Source of the DNA: Bacteroidota bacterium
Lineage (GTDB): Bacteria; Bacteroidota; Bacteroidia; Bacteroidales; NBLH01
Assembly (NCBI GenBank): GCA_025361565.1
Contig: JANYKN010000148.1
Span: forward strand, 1 to 40,317
Length of the DNA: 40,317 nt
Reading direction: 5' to 3'
Position numbers and translations under genes: made by a program. The number at the start of each line of letters is the position of its first letter. Position 1 is the first letter of the stretch. Positions 1 through 9,333 of this stretch are shown one piece after another. Under the pieces are notes generated by a model. The model ran no database searches. It saw nothing but the letters and a program-made list of their open reading frames with translations, and was not told where the DNA came from.

Positions 1-90
1 CTTAATATCAGCCAGATACTCTAAACAGGCCTTATCTGTGGAAAATCTTTGAGTAAACTTTATAAGCTCTTCTCCTTCAAATTTGTTCAT
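1..90 (-). CDS. IS1595-family transposase, N-terminal fragment (runs off window)
   Basis: The reverse strand from an ATG at 90-88 stays open for 30 codons to the window edge. The peptide starts MNKFEGEELIKFTQRF and continues with a Cys followed by a LEYLADIK segment. From memory of the family, this looks like the N-terminus of IS1595/ISXO2-type transposases, just before the zinc-ribbon that recognises the element's ends. Only the start is visible, so an intact DDE catalytic domain cannot be confirmed. It reads away from the GH92 gene, and a good Bacteroidota promoter lies 19 bases upstream (109-141). It marks an insertion sequence at the boundary of this gene block. Confidence 0.7.
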   Translation of the reverse strand, partial: MNKFEGEELIKFTQRFSTDKACLEYLADIK

Positions 91-108
91 AAATTATTAT
101 TTTTGAAT

Positions 109-141
109 CAAATATAATAGAATTTATGTAAACACCTCAAA
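109..141 (-). promoter_or_regulatory. Probable promoter of the IS1595-type transposase
   Basis: On the reverse strand a TTTG (141-138) is followed after 21 bases by TATATTTG (116-109), matching the Bacteroidota sigma consensus TTTG-N17-23-TAnnTTTG. The transposase ATG lies 18 bases past the -7 element. The GH92 stop codon is at 154-156, so if this promoter belongs to the insertion sequence, the element's outer end must lie between about 141 and 153. Confidence 0.55.
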
Positions 142-153
142 ACTTATATTTGG

Positions 154-2433
154 TTATTTATTATCATCCGAATACGAATAAGGCATATCTTCGTTAGTAA
201 ATACAATATTTTTGTTCGGAATATTAGTCATTTCAAATTCCAATAATCCACCATTCATTATTGACTGATGATCAATAAAAGTTTTAGAATACTTTTTTTT
301 GTTCAAATTCACTTTGTTCAGGTATAAATTTTCTTCACTATTCTTCGCTGCATTAATTACGAATTGTTTTCCATCTTTTAAATGAATCGTAATTTTTTTG
401 AATAGAGGGGCACCAATTATATATTGGCTAGTTCCAGGGCAAACCGGATAAAAACCCATCGCTGAAAAAACATACCAGGCTGATGTTTGGCCATTATCTT
501 CATCTCCACATAAGCCATCAGGATTTGGAGTATAGAGCCTGTTCATCGCCTGCCTGATCCAATATTGTGTTTTCCATGGCTCACCGGCATAGTTAAACAA
601 ATAAATCCCATGTTGAATCGGCTGATTTCCATGTGCATATTGACCCATATTGGCAATGGCCATTTCAGTTATTTCGTGAATTTGATATCCATAATAGGAA
701 TAATCATATTTTGGAGGAGCAGAAAATAAAGAATCTAGCTTATTTTTGAAATTATTCTTCCCTCCCATCAAATTTTGCAATCCTTGAATATCATGAAAAA
801 CGCACCAGGTATAGTGCCACGAACAACCTTCGGTAAATGCATCGCCCCATTTTTCAGGAATAAATGGTGATTGCCAGGTTCCATCAAGATTTTTGCCCTG
901 CATAAAATTATTACCCTTATTAAATACGTTTTTATAATAAAAAGCTCTTTTGGCAAATGTATCTATCTCACTCTGAGGTCGGTTTAAAGCTTTTGCCAGT
1001 TTCATAATGCTAAAATCGTCATAACAATATTCCAAGGTTCTGGCAACATTCTCATCAACTCCAACATTGTAAGGAATATATCCCATATTATTGTAATATT
1101 TTACACCATGCCGTGCCACAGAGCTCAAGGGACCTTCATTTATGGAATTTTTCAATATTGCTTCGTAAAGGGTATTGATATCGTATCCACGTATTCCTTT
1201 TAGATAAGAATCTGCAATAATGGAGGCTGAATTTGAACCAATCATACAATCTCTGTGTCCAGGACTTGCCCATTCGGGCAACCAACCACTTTCCTTGTAA
1301 GTATTTACTAATCCTTGCATCATCATACTGTTTAATTCTGGATTTAGTATTGTACTTAAAGGAAAAGCTGCACGAAAAGTATCCCAAAAACCATTATCTG
1401 TGAAAAGATAACCAGGCAAAACCTGACCATTGAATGGACTATAATGAACTACTTTATTTTCCTTATCATATTCATAAAACTTGCGTGGAAAAAGTAACGT
1501 ATGATACATTGCTGTGTAAAATGTAATGTATTGGCTGGTAGTTCCTCCTTCAACTTCAATTTTACCAAGTTCCTTATTCCATGCTTCTTTGCCTTTGGCT
1601 ACAGTTTTATCGAATGTATCATCACCAATCTCACGTTTTAAGTTGATTTCTGCTTGCTCGATACTTATAAATGATGAAGCAACCTTAACCACAACTAGTT
1701 GCTTTGATTTAGTATTCAATCGAATAATACTTCCAACATGATCACCCTGAATTTCATTTTTTTGAAAGATTAACGTATCGCTCCAAGTTGAAGTAGTTTC
1801 AAAATCTGTATCGAAATACAATACAAAATAATTATGGAAATTCGATGGAACTCCGCCACTGTTATAACTATTGTATCCAATAATTTTACGTTCTTCGGGA
1901 ATAACTTTTACATATGAACCTTTATTAAAAGCATCTAAAACTATGTAGGAATTTTTGGATTTTGGAAATGTGAATCGGAACTGGGCTGCGCGCTCAGTTG
2001 GTGTTATTTCAACCGTGGCATCATAATCGGCAAGGTAAACGTTATAATAATAAGGTTTTGCCTTTTCGGATTTATGCGAAAACCACGAAGCGCGTTTAGC
2101 TTCGTTAATTTCAGGTTTTCCGGTTTCAGGCATCAACGAAAAACAACCATAATCGTTAATCCATGGACTAGGCTGGTGCGTTTGTTTGAACCCCACAATT
2201 TTAGTTGAAGTGTAAGTATATTGCCATCCATCGCCGTTTTTGGCAGTTTGGGGTGTCCAGAAATTCATCCCGAAAGGTAGGGCAATTGCTGGGTATGTAT
2301 TTCCGTTCGATAATCTGAAATCACTTTGTGTTCCTACCAGCGGATTTACATAATCGGCCAAATCGGAATTTAATTTTTGGGCACTCAGAGTTAATTGAAA
2401 TACCAGAAATAATAGGATGAATGGATTTTTCAT
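154..2433 (-). CDS. GH92 family alpha-1,2-mannosidase-like exported glycosidase
   Basis: This is a 759-residue protein with a signal peptide (about residues 1-18, ending in LSAQ), so it is exported to the periplasm or surface. It has the family's N-terminal DYVNPLVGT signature and full family length. GH92 enzymes are calcium-dependent, inverting exo-alpha-mannosidases that mostly trim alpha-1,2-mannose from N-glycans or fungal mannans. The catalytic acid position is E535 (in TEGCSWHYTW), and the base aspartates fit D644 and D646 (in GDEDNGQTSAW). These have the same relative spacing as the catalytic residues I recall for Bacteroides enzyme BT3990. It is the last gene of a probable unit with a macro-domain protein (42-base gap) and an M14 peptidase, and an IS1595-type transposase starts just beyond it. 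Linkage specificity cannot be read from sequence. Confidence 0.93.
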   Translation of the reverse strand: MKNPFILLFLVFQLTLSAQKLNSDLADYVNPLVGTQSDFRLSNGNTYPAIALPFGMNFWTPQTAKNGDGWQYTYTSTKIVGFKQTHQPSPWINDYGCFSLMPETGKPEINEAKRASWFSHKSEKAKPYYYNVYLADYDATVEITPTERAAQFRFTFPKSKNSYIVLDAFNKGSYVKVIPEERKIIGYNSYNSGGVPSNFHNYFVLYFDTDFETTSTWSDTLIFQKNEIQGDHVGSIIRLNTKSKQLVVVKVASSFISIEQAEINLKREIGDDTFDKTVAKGKEAWNKELGKIEVEGGTTSQYITFYTAMYHTLLFPRKFYEYDKENKVVHYSPFNGQVLPGYLFTDNGFWDTFRAAFPLSTILNPELNSMMMQGLVNTYKESGWLPEWASPGHRDCMIGSNSASIIADSYLKGIRGYDINTLYEAILKNSINEGPLSSVARHGVKYYNNMGYIPYNVGVDENVARTLEYCYDDFSIMKLAKALNRPQSEIDTFAKRAFYYKNVFNKGNNFMQGKNLDGTWQSPFIPEKWGDAFTEGCSWHYTWCVFHDIQGLQNLMGGKNNFKNKLDSLFSAPPKYDYSYYGYQIHEITEMAIANMGQYAHGNQPIQHGIYLFNYAGEPWKTQYWIRQAMNRLYTPNPDGLCGDEDNGQTSAWYVFSAMGFYPVCPGTSQYIIGAPLFKKITIHLKDGKQFVINAAKNSEENLYLNKVNLNKKKYSKTFIDHQSIMNGGLLEFEMTNIPNKNIVFTNEDMPYSYSDDNK

Positions 2434-2475
2434 TGGTTTTAATAATTTGAAATTTAATAATTAATCATTGGTTTA

Positions 2476-3003
2476 TTAAACGCTATTTAATCTTTCAGAC
2501 AATTTTATTCTTATTAAAATCTCATTTGCCTCATCAAAGCAAACAAAAATTACTTTTTCAATTTTGTCGGTTTCTGCAAGAAATTCAGAAACTGCATCAA
2601 CGGCAATTTTTGCAGCCTTTTCTTTTGGAAAATGATACACACCAGTGCTGATGTTTGGAAAAGCAATTGATTTACAATCATATTTAACTGCAAGTACTAA
2701 ACTGTTTCTATAGCAATCGGTTAGCTTTTGGGCTTCATTATCATTTCCTCCGTGCCAAACCGGGCCAACGGTATGTATTACATATTTTGCAGGTAAATAT
2801 CCACCGGTTGTAATTACAGCTTGTCCTGTTTTACAAACGCCCTGGAGTGTAACTATCAATTTACATTCTTCCAAAATTTCCTTTCCCCCAGCGCGGTGAA
2901 TAGCACCATCAACCCCGCCACCGCCCATTAATGATGAGTTAGCGGCGTTTACAATTGCATCGACGGATACTTTTGTGATATCTGCTTTTACAATTTCAAT
3001 CAT
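2476..3003 (-). CDS. Macro domain protein, O-acetyl-ADP-ribose / ADP-ribosyl hydrolase (YmdB-like)
   Basis: This is a 175-residue single-domain cytoplasmic protein with no signal peptide, the normal length for stand-alone macro domains. It has the ADP-ribose-binding pattern [18 protein letters not shown] (residues 19-36), the HTVGPVW strand and the phosphate loop [11 protein letters not shown]22 and D32 have the same spacing as the catalytic Asn/Asp pair of E. coli YmdB, which supports hydrolysis of O-acetyl-ADP-ribose and removal of ADP-ribose from acidic side chains. It sits 37 bases after the M14 peptidase and 42 bases before the GH92 gene, so co-transcription with two exported enzymes is likely, though the functional link is unclear. 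Confidence 0.93.
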   Translation of the reverse strand: MIEIVKADITKVSVDAIVNAANSSLMGGGGVDGAIHRAGGKEILEECKLIVTLQGVCKTGQAVITTGGYLPAKYVIHTVGPVWHGGNDNEAQKLTDCYRNSLVLAVKYDCKSIAFPNISTGVYHFPKEKAAKIAVDAVSEFLAETDKIEKVIFVCFDEANEILIRIKLSERLNSV

Positions 3004-3040
3004 AATTCATATAAATTATGAATATAAACAATAAAACAAT

Positions 3041-4660
3041 CTAGAATACTTCAGTTTCCTCAATTTCAACTTTATTCAAAATTTTATATACCGGATAAGC
3101 ATTAAAACCCATCCCCCACTGAGGTACTAAAAATTTATCGAGTACATTCCAAAATACAAAACCATCATCACTTTGGGGTTCAAGTAAATATGATGCTAAA
3201 TTTGCCAATGGTTGTGAAGTTCGTATGATATAAGTTCCAGCCTTAAATTCCATGGTATCTTTTGAAAATGAACCAACTATGGAGTTATTATAATGTCCCT
3301 GGTTCATATGCAAAACTGGTGACAAATCTTTTATTTTAAATTTATCTACAATGAAAGATTGAGATTTACTAAGCTTTCCAACTCTTATTCCGTGTCTTTT
3401 TATCAAATCAATTACTGTAGGATCCTGAATTGTCAATAAATATGCAAATGGATATTTTACATTTACTACAGCATCGTAATGAGCAAAGTAAGAAACTAAA
3501 ACCGTTCTTTTTCTGTCCGTCTTTTGATATTTATCCCATCCTGTAGTATCAGCTTTTGGTTCGACCTCGTATGTTTTTATTGAAATTTTTTCAGGTAATG
3601 CTGAGTTTTTGTATTCTATAGGAAAAGAATCACTCTCAGTCGGATTTAATCCTTTGTTAATTGTACGTTGATCTACCGTTTTGATCAGACTTTTAATTTC
3701 AGTGGCATGTAAAGAAGCAAAATCTGCAATTGAATTTAACAGGCCATAACATCCTAAAACCCTGGATTTGTAATCGGCATATACATAATTTTCGTTTAAA
3801 ATGGATAACCTATTTCTTACACCAACATAATTCACTATATATCTTGGCTCAACAGCTTCAGCAATCCAGCCTTTTTCAGGTTTTCCCATATCTATAAATT
3901 CGCCATAAAAGCAATTTTCAACTTTATACTCTTTTAGTAAAATGTTAGAAACTGCGGGCATCATGTTCTTTTCCATAAAATCTATCAAGCTTCTATCTCC
4001 TGCAGGATTCATCATCCATGTAAAAGTTACAGGCTCCTCGTGGTAAGAACCATTGGTAGTGTGGCAATCTACAAAAATTTGAGGATCCCAGTTGTTTAGT
4101 GCTTTAATTAGACCATTTACTTCGGGACTTTCCAATTTCATGGCATCACGGTTAAGATCAAGCATTTGCCCGTTGTACCTCAATCCTACTCCATTTTTGG
4201 GCCCATTTTGATGAGTTCTGTTCAATGGACTTATTTTTTCATTTCCGTCTGCGTTGAAGTTAGGGCAAATCAAAAATATTACATTTTTGAGGATATCTTT
4301 TTTCTTTCCGGCCAGCACATCGCGGGCAAACATCAAAGTCGCTTCTTTTCCTTCTACCTCACCAGCATGGATATTGGCTTGTATATAAACAACAATTCTT
4401 TTATCGTTCTTAATATCTTTTGTAGATTTTGGAAGCGGATCGGCTATTATCAACAATGGAATATTTCGTCCCTCGTTTGAAACTGCAAGAGTTTCGAACC
4501 TAACTATTTTGGAATTCTTTGTTATTTTATCAATAAAATCGTTTACATCTTTTTCGTTAGATGTTGATTCGAAATTGGAACTTTCGGCTACGGTTAAAAC
4601 CTGGGAAAAACCCAAAGTTGAAAACATTAGAAATACAAGAAGAAATGCTATTTTACACAT
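3041..4660 (-). CDS. M14-family zinc carboxypeptidase, exported
   Basis: This is a 539-residue protein with an N-terminal signal peptide (about 1-20). The zinc-binding triad of M14 metallocarboxypeptidases is visible as H98 and E101 in IHAGEVEGKEA and H200 in VDCHTTNG. The substrate-carboxylate region shows LDLNRD (N170, R171). A glutamate in the AEAVEPRY segment (E268 or E271) is a candidate for the general base. The catalytic domain occupies about residues 35-310. The C-terminal ~220 residues look like an accessory domain I cannot name. It may act on peptides or peptidoglycan stem peptides. It is the first gene of the unit with the macro-domain and GH92 genes, behind a good promoter at 4750-4781 with a leader of about 80 bases. 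Confidence 0.9.
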   Translation of the reverse strand: MCKIAFLLVFLMFSTLGFSQVLTVAESSNFESTSNEKDVNDFIDKITKNSKIVRFETLAVSNEGRNIPLLIIADPLPKSTKDIKNDKRIVVYIQANIHAGEVEGKEATLMFARDVLAGKKKDILKNVIFLICPNFNADGNEKISPLNRTHQNGPKNGVGLRYNGQMLDLNRDAMKLESPEVNGLIKALNNWDPQIFVDCHTTNGSYHEEPVTFTWMMNPAGDRSLIDFMEKNMMPAVSNILLKEYKVENCFYGEFIDMGKPEKGWIAEAVEPRYIVNYVGVRNRLSILNENYVYADYKSRVLGCYGLLNSIADFASLHATEIKSLIKTVDQRTINKGLNPTESDSFPIEYKNSALPEKISIKTYEVEPKADTTGWDKYQKTDRKRTVLVSYFAHYDAVVNVKYPFAYLLTIQDPTVIDLIKRHGIRVGKLSKSQSFIVDKFKIKDLSPVLHMNQGHYNNSIVGSFSKDTMEFKAGTYIIRTSQPLANLASYLLEPQSDDGFVFWNVLDKFLVPQWGMGFNAYPVYKILNKVEIEETEVF

Positions 4661-4749
4661 GGTTAAAAGGTCTAAATTTAAAACGTAGGAAATCTTTGCT
4701 CAAAACTTGAATTAATTTTTCTAAATGACAAAGTTCATTTTTTTGCTTT

Positions 4750-4781
4750 CAAAAATAGTTAAATATTCATGGGTTTACAAA
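4750..4781 (-). promoter_or_regulatory. Probable promoter of the M14 / macro / GH92 unit
   Basis: On the reverse strand TTTG (4781-4778) and TATTTTTG (4757-4750) are separated by 20 bases, matching TTTG-N17-23-TAnnTTTG. The M14 start codon lies 89 bases downstream of the -7 element. The gap back to the DUF998 gene (stop at 4828) is 167 bases, consistent with a new transcript starting here. Confidence 0.55.
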
Positions 4782-4827
4782 AGCCAGAAGGATTTATCGA
4801 ATAAAAATGATTGGATAAATTTTATAA

Positions 4828-5493
4828 TTATTTTGCTATATCAATTTTATATTTTGCTTTTTTGATTGTTATAATGGCAATAGTAGTCAAATAAATATAA
4901 GTATTGAGCATAAACATTCGTTGCCAAAAACCCTTATAAACTGCTAGAAAATTATTTTCATCGGATGAATACCTGAATAAAAAAAGAAAAATAGTCAATA
5001 TTCCAGTTATAAAAAAGATTTTGGACATTCGATAAAAACCAGGCCTTTCATTTTTGTCAATTACCTTTTGCATAATCATAGGAAATATTAAAATAGCTGT
5101 AACCCCAATGCCGCCAACTATATCATGAATAATTGCAAGAATTGTCGGTTCGTCAGCAATATGATCGGCCTTAAATGCGCCGGAACCTATACCCTCACCC
5201 AAGCCATAAAAAATAATTAATAAAGCTGCTATTCTTGCAAATTTCCCTTTTTCATGAAATGCTTTATTAAATCCTGTGCCAAAGAAAATCATAAGTACTC
5301 CCATGATTATCCACCAAGTAGAAATAATATCAGAAACAGGACTAACGGACGCTCCAAGCGAACTCATTGTATCTCTCATCTGATTATATCCGGGATAATA
5401 TTCACCCAGAACAAAAATGGACACAAATTCTCCTACACAAGCTAAAATGCATGCAACAGCAGATGTAATGATGTAATTATTGGACTTTTGCAT
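4828..5493 (-). CDS. DUF998 family integral membrane protein
   Basis: This is a 221-residue protein with about six hydrophobic segments: N-terminal 7-28, then around 57-75, 84-100, 118-140, 154-172 and 192-210. The family hallmark is the loop after the first helix, EYYPGYNQMRDTMSSLGA, which matches the DUF998 pattern of a Y-P-G-Y followed by a D-x-x-S-x-L-G. The biochemical role of DUF998 proteins is unknown. It follows the MprF-like gene by about 72 bases on the same strand, with no convincing promoter in between, so it may be the last gene of the envelope operon. Confidence 0.85.
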   Translation of the reverse strand: MQKSNNYIITSAVACILACVGEFVSIFVLGEYYPGYNQMRDTMSSLGASVSPVSDIISTWWIIMGVLMIFFGTGFNKAFHEKGKFARIAALLIIFYGLGEGIGSGAFKADHIADEPTILAIIHDIVGGIGVTAILIFPMIMQKVIDKNERPGFYRMSKIFFITGILTIFLFLFRYSSDENNFLAVYKGFWQRMFMLNTYIYLTTIAIITIKKAKYKIDIAK

Positions 5494-5565
5494 TTTGTAA
5501 ATCAGTTAATAATTATGGATAACCAGATATTTCAATCAAAAATTTAAATTATTCTAATTTAGCAA

Positions 5566-8187
5566 TTATGGCTTAATTACATTTGACAGTACTGTTGGTA
5601 TTTGTAACAAATCATAATCATGTTTATAAACCAGGTATTTATTGTACCAAATGGGTTCAAATTTTTCTTTGTAATCGCGCATGCCTTTGTAATGCGAAAA
5701 AGATCTAATTTTTTCGTAGGCAAATTTCATTGATTTTTCAGGAAAAGTGTGTGGATCATTCAGACCACTCAATGGAGCAAATCCTATATTCACATAAGTA
5801 ATATTTTGAGATTTTAAATATTTAAAAAGTTCAATTAAAATGAAATCCATTACCCCATTTGGAGCATCTTTCGTTTTTCTCATCAAATCATATGTTGCTT
5901 CATCTTTTGCAAAATCTGGTATAATATTCAGAAAAGCAACCACTTTCTCTTCCGCATTTTCAACTGTAATAATTGTTTGCTGTTTCAATTCTTCCCAAAT
6001 AAACATACCTTGCGAAAAAACAATTTCTTTCCTTTCGGTATCCATTAACCACTCATCGCTTACGGATTTAATTTTTTGAAGTATCCCATCTTTTACAGGC
6101 GAATGATGAACAGTGGCTTTATAACCAAGATCTGCAACTTTATTAATTGCATTGCGTATTGACTTTTTCTTTGGCCCGTCCAGATTGAAGGTTGAAATAT
6201 TGACAACACCTTCTTGTCCAAGAAATAATTCCTTTTTTTTAAATTCATGATAAATAGAAAGAGATTCCTCCGGAACGCGGTAATAAATGCTTTTCAGTCC
6301 ATTTTCGTAGCAATACTTATCAAACTCACTGATGCATTTCTTTAACTCTTCTGAATTTTCTGCAATTGGGTTTTCAAGTGCCACAGCAAAACTACCCGAA
6401 ACCCGATATGCTATAAATGCTTTTTTGCTTTCTGAAAAGAAAATCATTTTATCGTCATAGGTCTTAAAAAAATCCAGTGCAGTAGCTCCATATGAATTTT
6501 GGATTTCTTTTGCTAAAACCAACTCTTCTTCCGTCAAATTGTTTTTAGCAACATATGAACGAACTAGAGTATAAATTAAAAATGCAATAGATAGAAATCC
6601 ACTGATATTGATTGAAAAAAGAAAGTGTTTTGCAAATGGATCATTTGGAACTAGTTCGCTACTTCCAAATAAAAAATAATTTTGAATAGTAAACCTTAAC
6701 GATTGCAGAAAGTTAAAATCGATATCGAAATGCTTTTTGTCTAAAAAATAAAATCCTGCAATCCCGTAAATCAATGTAGCTACGGTTAAAAGCAAAGAAG
6801 TTTGCAATCCTACATATCTTAATTTAGGATTTGATTTGACATAATATTCCTTACGTGTAGATATCAAAACAATGATTACTAAAATGGCAATTGATGCTTC
6901 CTCATAATCAATAGCTTTGGTTATATGCCCAACAAATGATAAGAAGCTTAATACCAGCGCAAACCACCATGCTGTTTTCAAACCTTTGAGCATAAAAGCG
7001 GCGGTAACCAAAAGGAATAAACCAGCAGTCATTACCAGGTAATTTGAGGCATGAATTACTTCTATTGGTAGGAAATCGTTTAGCCGAACTAATCTTTCAG
7101 AAATTGCAGGTGTTAAAACAGATACTATATTCAATATTCCAAGTCCCATCAAAAAAAACGCAGGAAGAACCCGCATCAGAAGCTTATTAATTTTTGAAAC
7201 GAAAGTTATAATACCTAAAAACAACGGCATCCAGAATTCGAAGAAGCGATATAAAAAAGTAATGGCGATTGCCTCTACATTTGCAAACCCAAATCGAATA
7301 AGAACGTAAGTCATTGAAACTTCAATAGCGCCCAGTCCACGCAGGAATGGCGAAACGATTAAAAAAATAACCGAAATAATATAACCCATTACAGCCGCAA
7401 AAATTGAAGGATTATAACCTAAAGCAGTCATTGCTATGTACAAGTGTGTTATTCCAACAATTTCAATGATTACAGAGATAATAACAGTAAACAGGAACTT
7501 TTTTTTATCAAGTATATTATTCTGCAAATCGTTCATGAAAACTTCAGTTGAAGGTATAAGTTTTACTAATAAATTGTAAAAAAATCCTTTTTTCATGATG
7601 GAACGATAGGCAAAGAAAATTGCAAATTTTAAAATCACCAATGCAATTAATGCATACCATTCGCCTGATCCAATTGTTCCTTCAACAATTGCATAAATAA
7701 AGGCAGGAACTGCAACAATCACAACAGAAAGAATTCCGACAAATCCATAAATTGACGAAGCAAAGTGAATTTGTGATTTTTTAATTCCTTTAATTTCAAT
7801 TGTTCCTGTAAAAAATGCAAGAGAAGACACACCTCCGGCCGGTAAAAAAATACTAATCAAATTTCTTTTAACAAATAGAATTACAGAATCGAATAATGAA
7901 ACTTTGTTACGGGTAGAAGCAAATGCAAAAACATACATCTGTCCCTGCAGTAGAATATAAAATAAAGTTAAGCTAATACCCGCCAAAACCCATTGCCATT
8001 TTGCAGCAAGAAGTACATTTTTTATTTCTCCCAATTCAGCCTTTTCATGTTTTATAAACCAAATTCCGATTGCCAGAAAGAAAAGTGTGAAAATGAATTG
8101 TCCAATAATCTTTCCGTTTTCTCTTAAGAAAGGTGTTGCATGTTCTTTTAAATGGATTGCTAAAGAGCTTTTTGATTCATTTTTCAT
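5566..8187 (-). CDS. mprF: MprF-like phosphatidylglycerol lysyltransferase/flippase
   Basis: The two-domain architecture of MprF is clear. The first ~550 residues are polytopic (UPF0104/LPG_synthase_TM flippase part, about 14 helices). Residues ~560-860 form a cytosolic DUF2156 aminoacyltransferase domain with the family segments KKSIRNAINKV, NGVMDFILIELF and NIGFAPLSG. Such proteins transfer an amino acid, usually lysine, from aminoacyl-tRNA to phosphatidylglycerol and flip the product, lowering surface negative charge. I chose the ATG at 8187. The longest open frame begins two codons upstream with TTG at 8193. Total length is 873 residues, close to the ~840-870 typical of full MprF. It lies 84 bases after the DUF1361 gene in an envelope operon. 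The transferred amino acid cannot be inferred. Confidence 0.88.
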   Translation of the reverse strand: MKNESKSSLAIHLKEHATPFLRENGKIIGQFIFTLFFLAIGIWFIKHEKAELGEIKNVLLAAKWQWVLAGISLTLFYILLQGQMYVFAFASTRNKVSLFDSVILFVKRNLISIFLPAGGVSSLAFFTGTIEIKGIKKSQIHFASSIYGFVGILSVVIVAVPAFIYAIVEGTIGSGEWYALIALVILKFAIFFAYRSIMKKGFFYNLLVKLIPSTEVFMNDLQNNILDKKKFLFTVIISVIIEIVGITHLYIAMTALGYNPSIFAAVMGYIISVIFLIVSPFLRGLGAIEVSMTYVLIRFGFANVEAIAITFLYRFFEFWMPLFLGIITFVSKINKLLMRVLPAFFLMGLGILNIVSVLTPAISERLVRLNDFLPIEVIHASNYLVMTAGLFLLVTAAFMLKGLKTAWWFALVLSFLSFVGHITKAIDYEEASIAILVIIVLISTRKEYYVKSNPKLRYVGLQTSLLLTVATLIYGIAGFYFLDKKHFDIDFNFLQSLRFTIQNYFLFGSSELVPNDPFAKHFLFSINISGFLSIAFLIYTLVRSYVAKNNLTEEELVLAKEIQNSYGATALDFFKTYDDKMIFFSESKKAFIAYRVSGSFAVALENPIAENSEELKKCISEFDKYCYENGLKSIYYRVPEESLSIYHEFKKKELFLGQEGVVNISTFNLDGPKKKSIRNAINKVADLGYKATVHHSPVKDGILQKIKSVSDEWLMDTERKEIVFSQGMFIWEELKQQTIITVENAEEKVVAFLNIIPDFAKDEATYDLMRKTKDAPNGVMDFILIELFKYLKSQNITYVNIGFAPLSGLNDPHTFPEKSMKFAYEKIRSFSHYKGMRDYKEKFEPIWYNKYLVYKHDYDLLQIPTVLSNVIKP

Positions 8188-8271
8188 TTTCAAAATTTAT
8201 AAATATTAAATATTGCAGTAAATTTTGTTATTTTGCTATGACAAAGTTACAATTTATATAGTTTTGTTGCA

Positions 8272-8937
8272 CTATTCCGCTCTTTTCTTAATCAACCTGA
8301 AAGACCAATACATGATATTTAGAAATAAACCCAAAAAAAATGTCATACCCCATGCTTTGGGATGTTCGTAAGGATTTGCAATTCTATCACTAATATCTTC
8401 CATTAATCCAAATGGCTTTCTGATAATATCCCAACTGTTCCATCTTCGGTAACGACCCAGATATACTCCAAAACTAACTATAAATAAAAGCACACTTGAT
8501 ATTAATGGAATCATGTTGGGTTTAATCCTGTTTTTAATGATGATTTCAATATCCCACAGACTCATAAAGCCAAATAAAATACCTGTCCATGCAAATGACA
8601 GGATAAGAATCAAATCAAACCATATGGGCATTGAATCCCATTGGTTCAAATGGAATAAATCAGTAAGAATATATGGAGCATTTGGAAAGAATAATAGCCA
8701 TGAAAATAACAACAAAATAATGACTAGCTTTTTACTTTTTAAGTTTGGATTGATAATCATTATGCTGCTAAATAACCAGGGAATAAAAGCCAGAAATAAA
8801 TTCCAAACCAAAAAAAGATAATCTTTGGAATGAGCATATTCTAAACGGAAAATTGATAATGAAAAACAGAATAAACTTAAAGCTCCTAAAAACAGGGTTT
8901 CTTTTAGTCTATTTGATTTCTTCAATTTATCCAACAT
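8272..8937 (-). CDS. DUF1361 family integral membrane protein
   Basis: This is a 221-residue protein with about six transmembrane segments. The hallmark of DUF1361 is present: LFFPNAPYILTDLFHL (about residues 84-99) and the later YLGRYRRWNSWD motif. The molecular function is unknown. Its start codon lies inside the 3' end of the DgkA gene (11-base overlap), so the two are almost certainly translationally coupled. The MprF-like gene follows at 84 bases. Confidence 0.88.
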   Translation of the reverse strand: MLDKLKKSNRLKETLFLGALSLFCFSLSIFRLEYAHSKDYLFLVWNLFLAFIPWLFSSIMIINPNLKSKKLVIILLLFSWLLFFPNAPYILTDLFHLNQWDSMPIWFDLILILSFAWTGILFGFMSLWDIEIIIKNRIKPNMIPLISSVLLFIVSFGVYLGRYRRWNSWDIIRKPFGLMEDISDRIANPYEHPKAWGMTFFLGLFLNIMYWSFRLIKKRAE

Positions 8938-9307
8938 AATTAATCATTTTTGGTAAAAAAACGATTATTCCAACAACTATGGCGGTTAAAGCACTAATTA
9001 GGACGGCGGCGGCAGACAAATCTTTCACTTTTTTAATAATTTCATTTTTATTGGGTGAAATAAAATCAGCCAGATTTTCAATTGCTGAATTAATAATTTC
9101 GCAAGCCACAACAAATCCTATTGCAAAAATGATGGCAAGCCATTCCAACGTAGAGATTTCAAATAAAAATCCAGAAATTATTACTAGAATAGTTGCTAAA
9201 ATATGAATTCTTGCATTATGTTCTTCTAATATTAATATTTTCAAGCCATTGAATGCGTATTTAAAACTTTCCAGCCTTTTTTTTATTGAGAAATTTTCTC
9301 GATTCAT
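8927..9307 (-). CDS. dgkA: Diacylglycerol kinase / undecaprenol kinase (DgkA family)
   Basis: This is a small 126-residue three-helix membrane kinase of normal DgkA size. It has the family signature ACEIINSAIENLADF, with glutamates E70 and E77 at the positions used for catalysis and metal binding, followed by NEIIKKVKDLSAAAVLI. In Gram-negative bacteria DgkA recycles diacylglycerol, and close homologues phosphorylate undecaprenol. Here it begins 26 bases after the amino-acid permease and overlaps the DUF1361 gene by 11 bases. The operon position beside an MprF-like lipid-modifying enzyme supports a role in membrane-lipid recycling. Confidence 0.92.
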   Translation of the reverse strand: MNRENFSIKKRLESFKYAFNGLKILILEEHNARIHILATILVIISGFLFEISTLEWLAIIFAIGFVVACEIINSAIENLADFISPNKNEIIKKVKDLSAAAVLISALTAIVVGIIVFLPKMINYVG

Positions 9308-9333
9308 TTATTTCTTAAGTTCAATTTTATAAT

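Noticed and set aside
8242-8249. A reverse-strand TAACTTTG ahead of the MprF-like gene
   Set aside because: It fits TAnnTTTG but lacks a -33 partner, and the tight gene spacing favours read-through from upstream genes.
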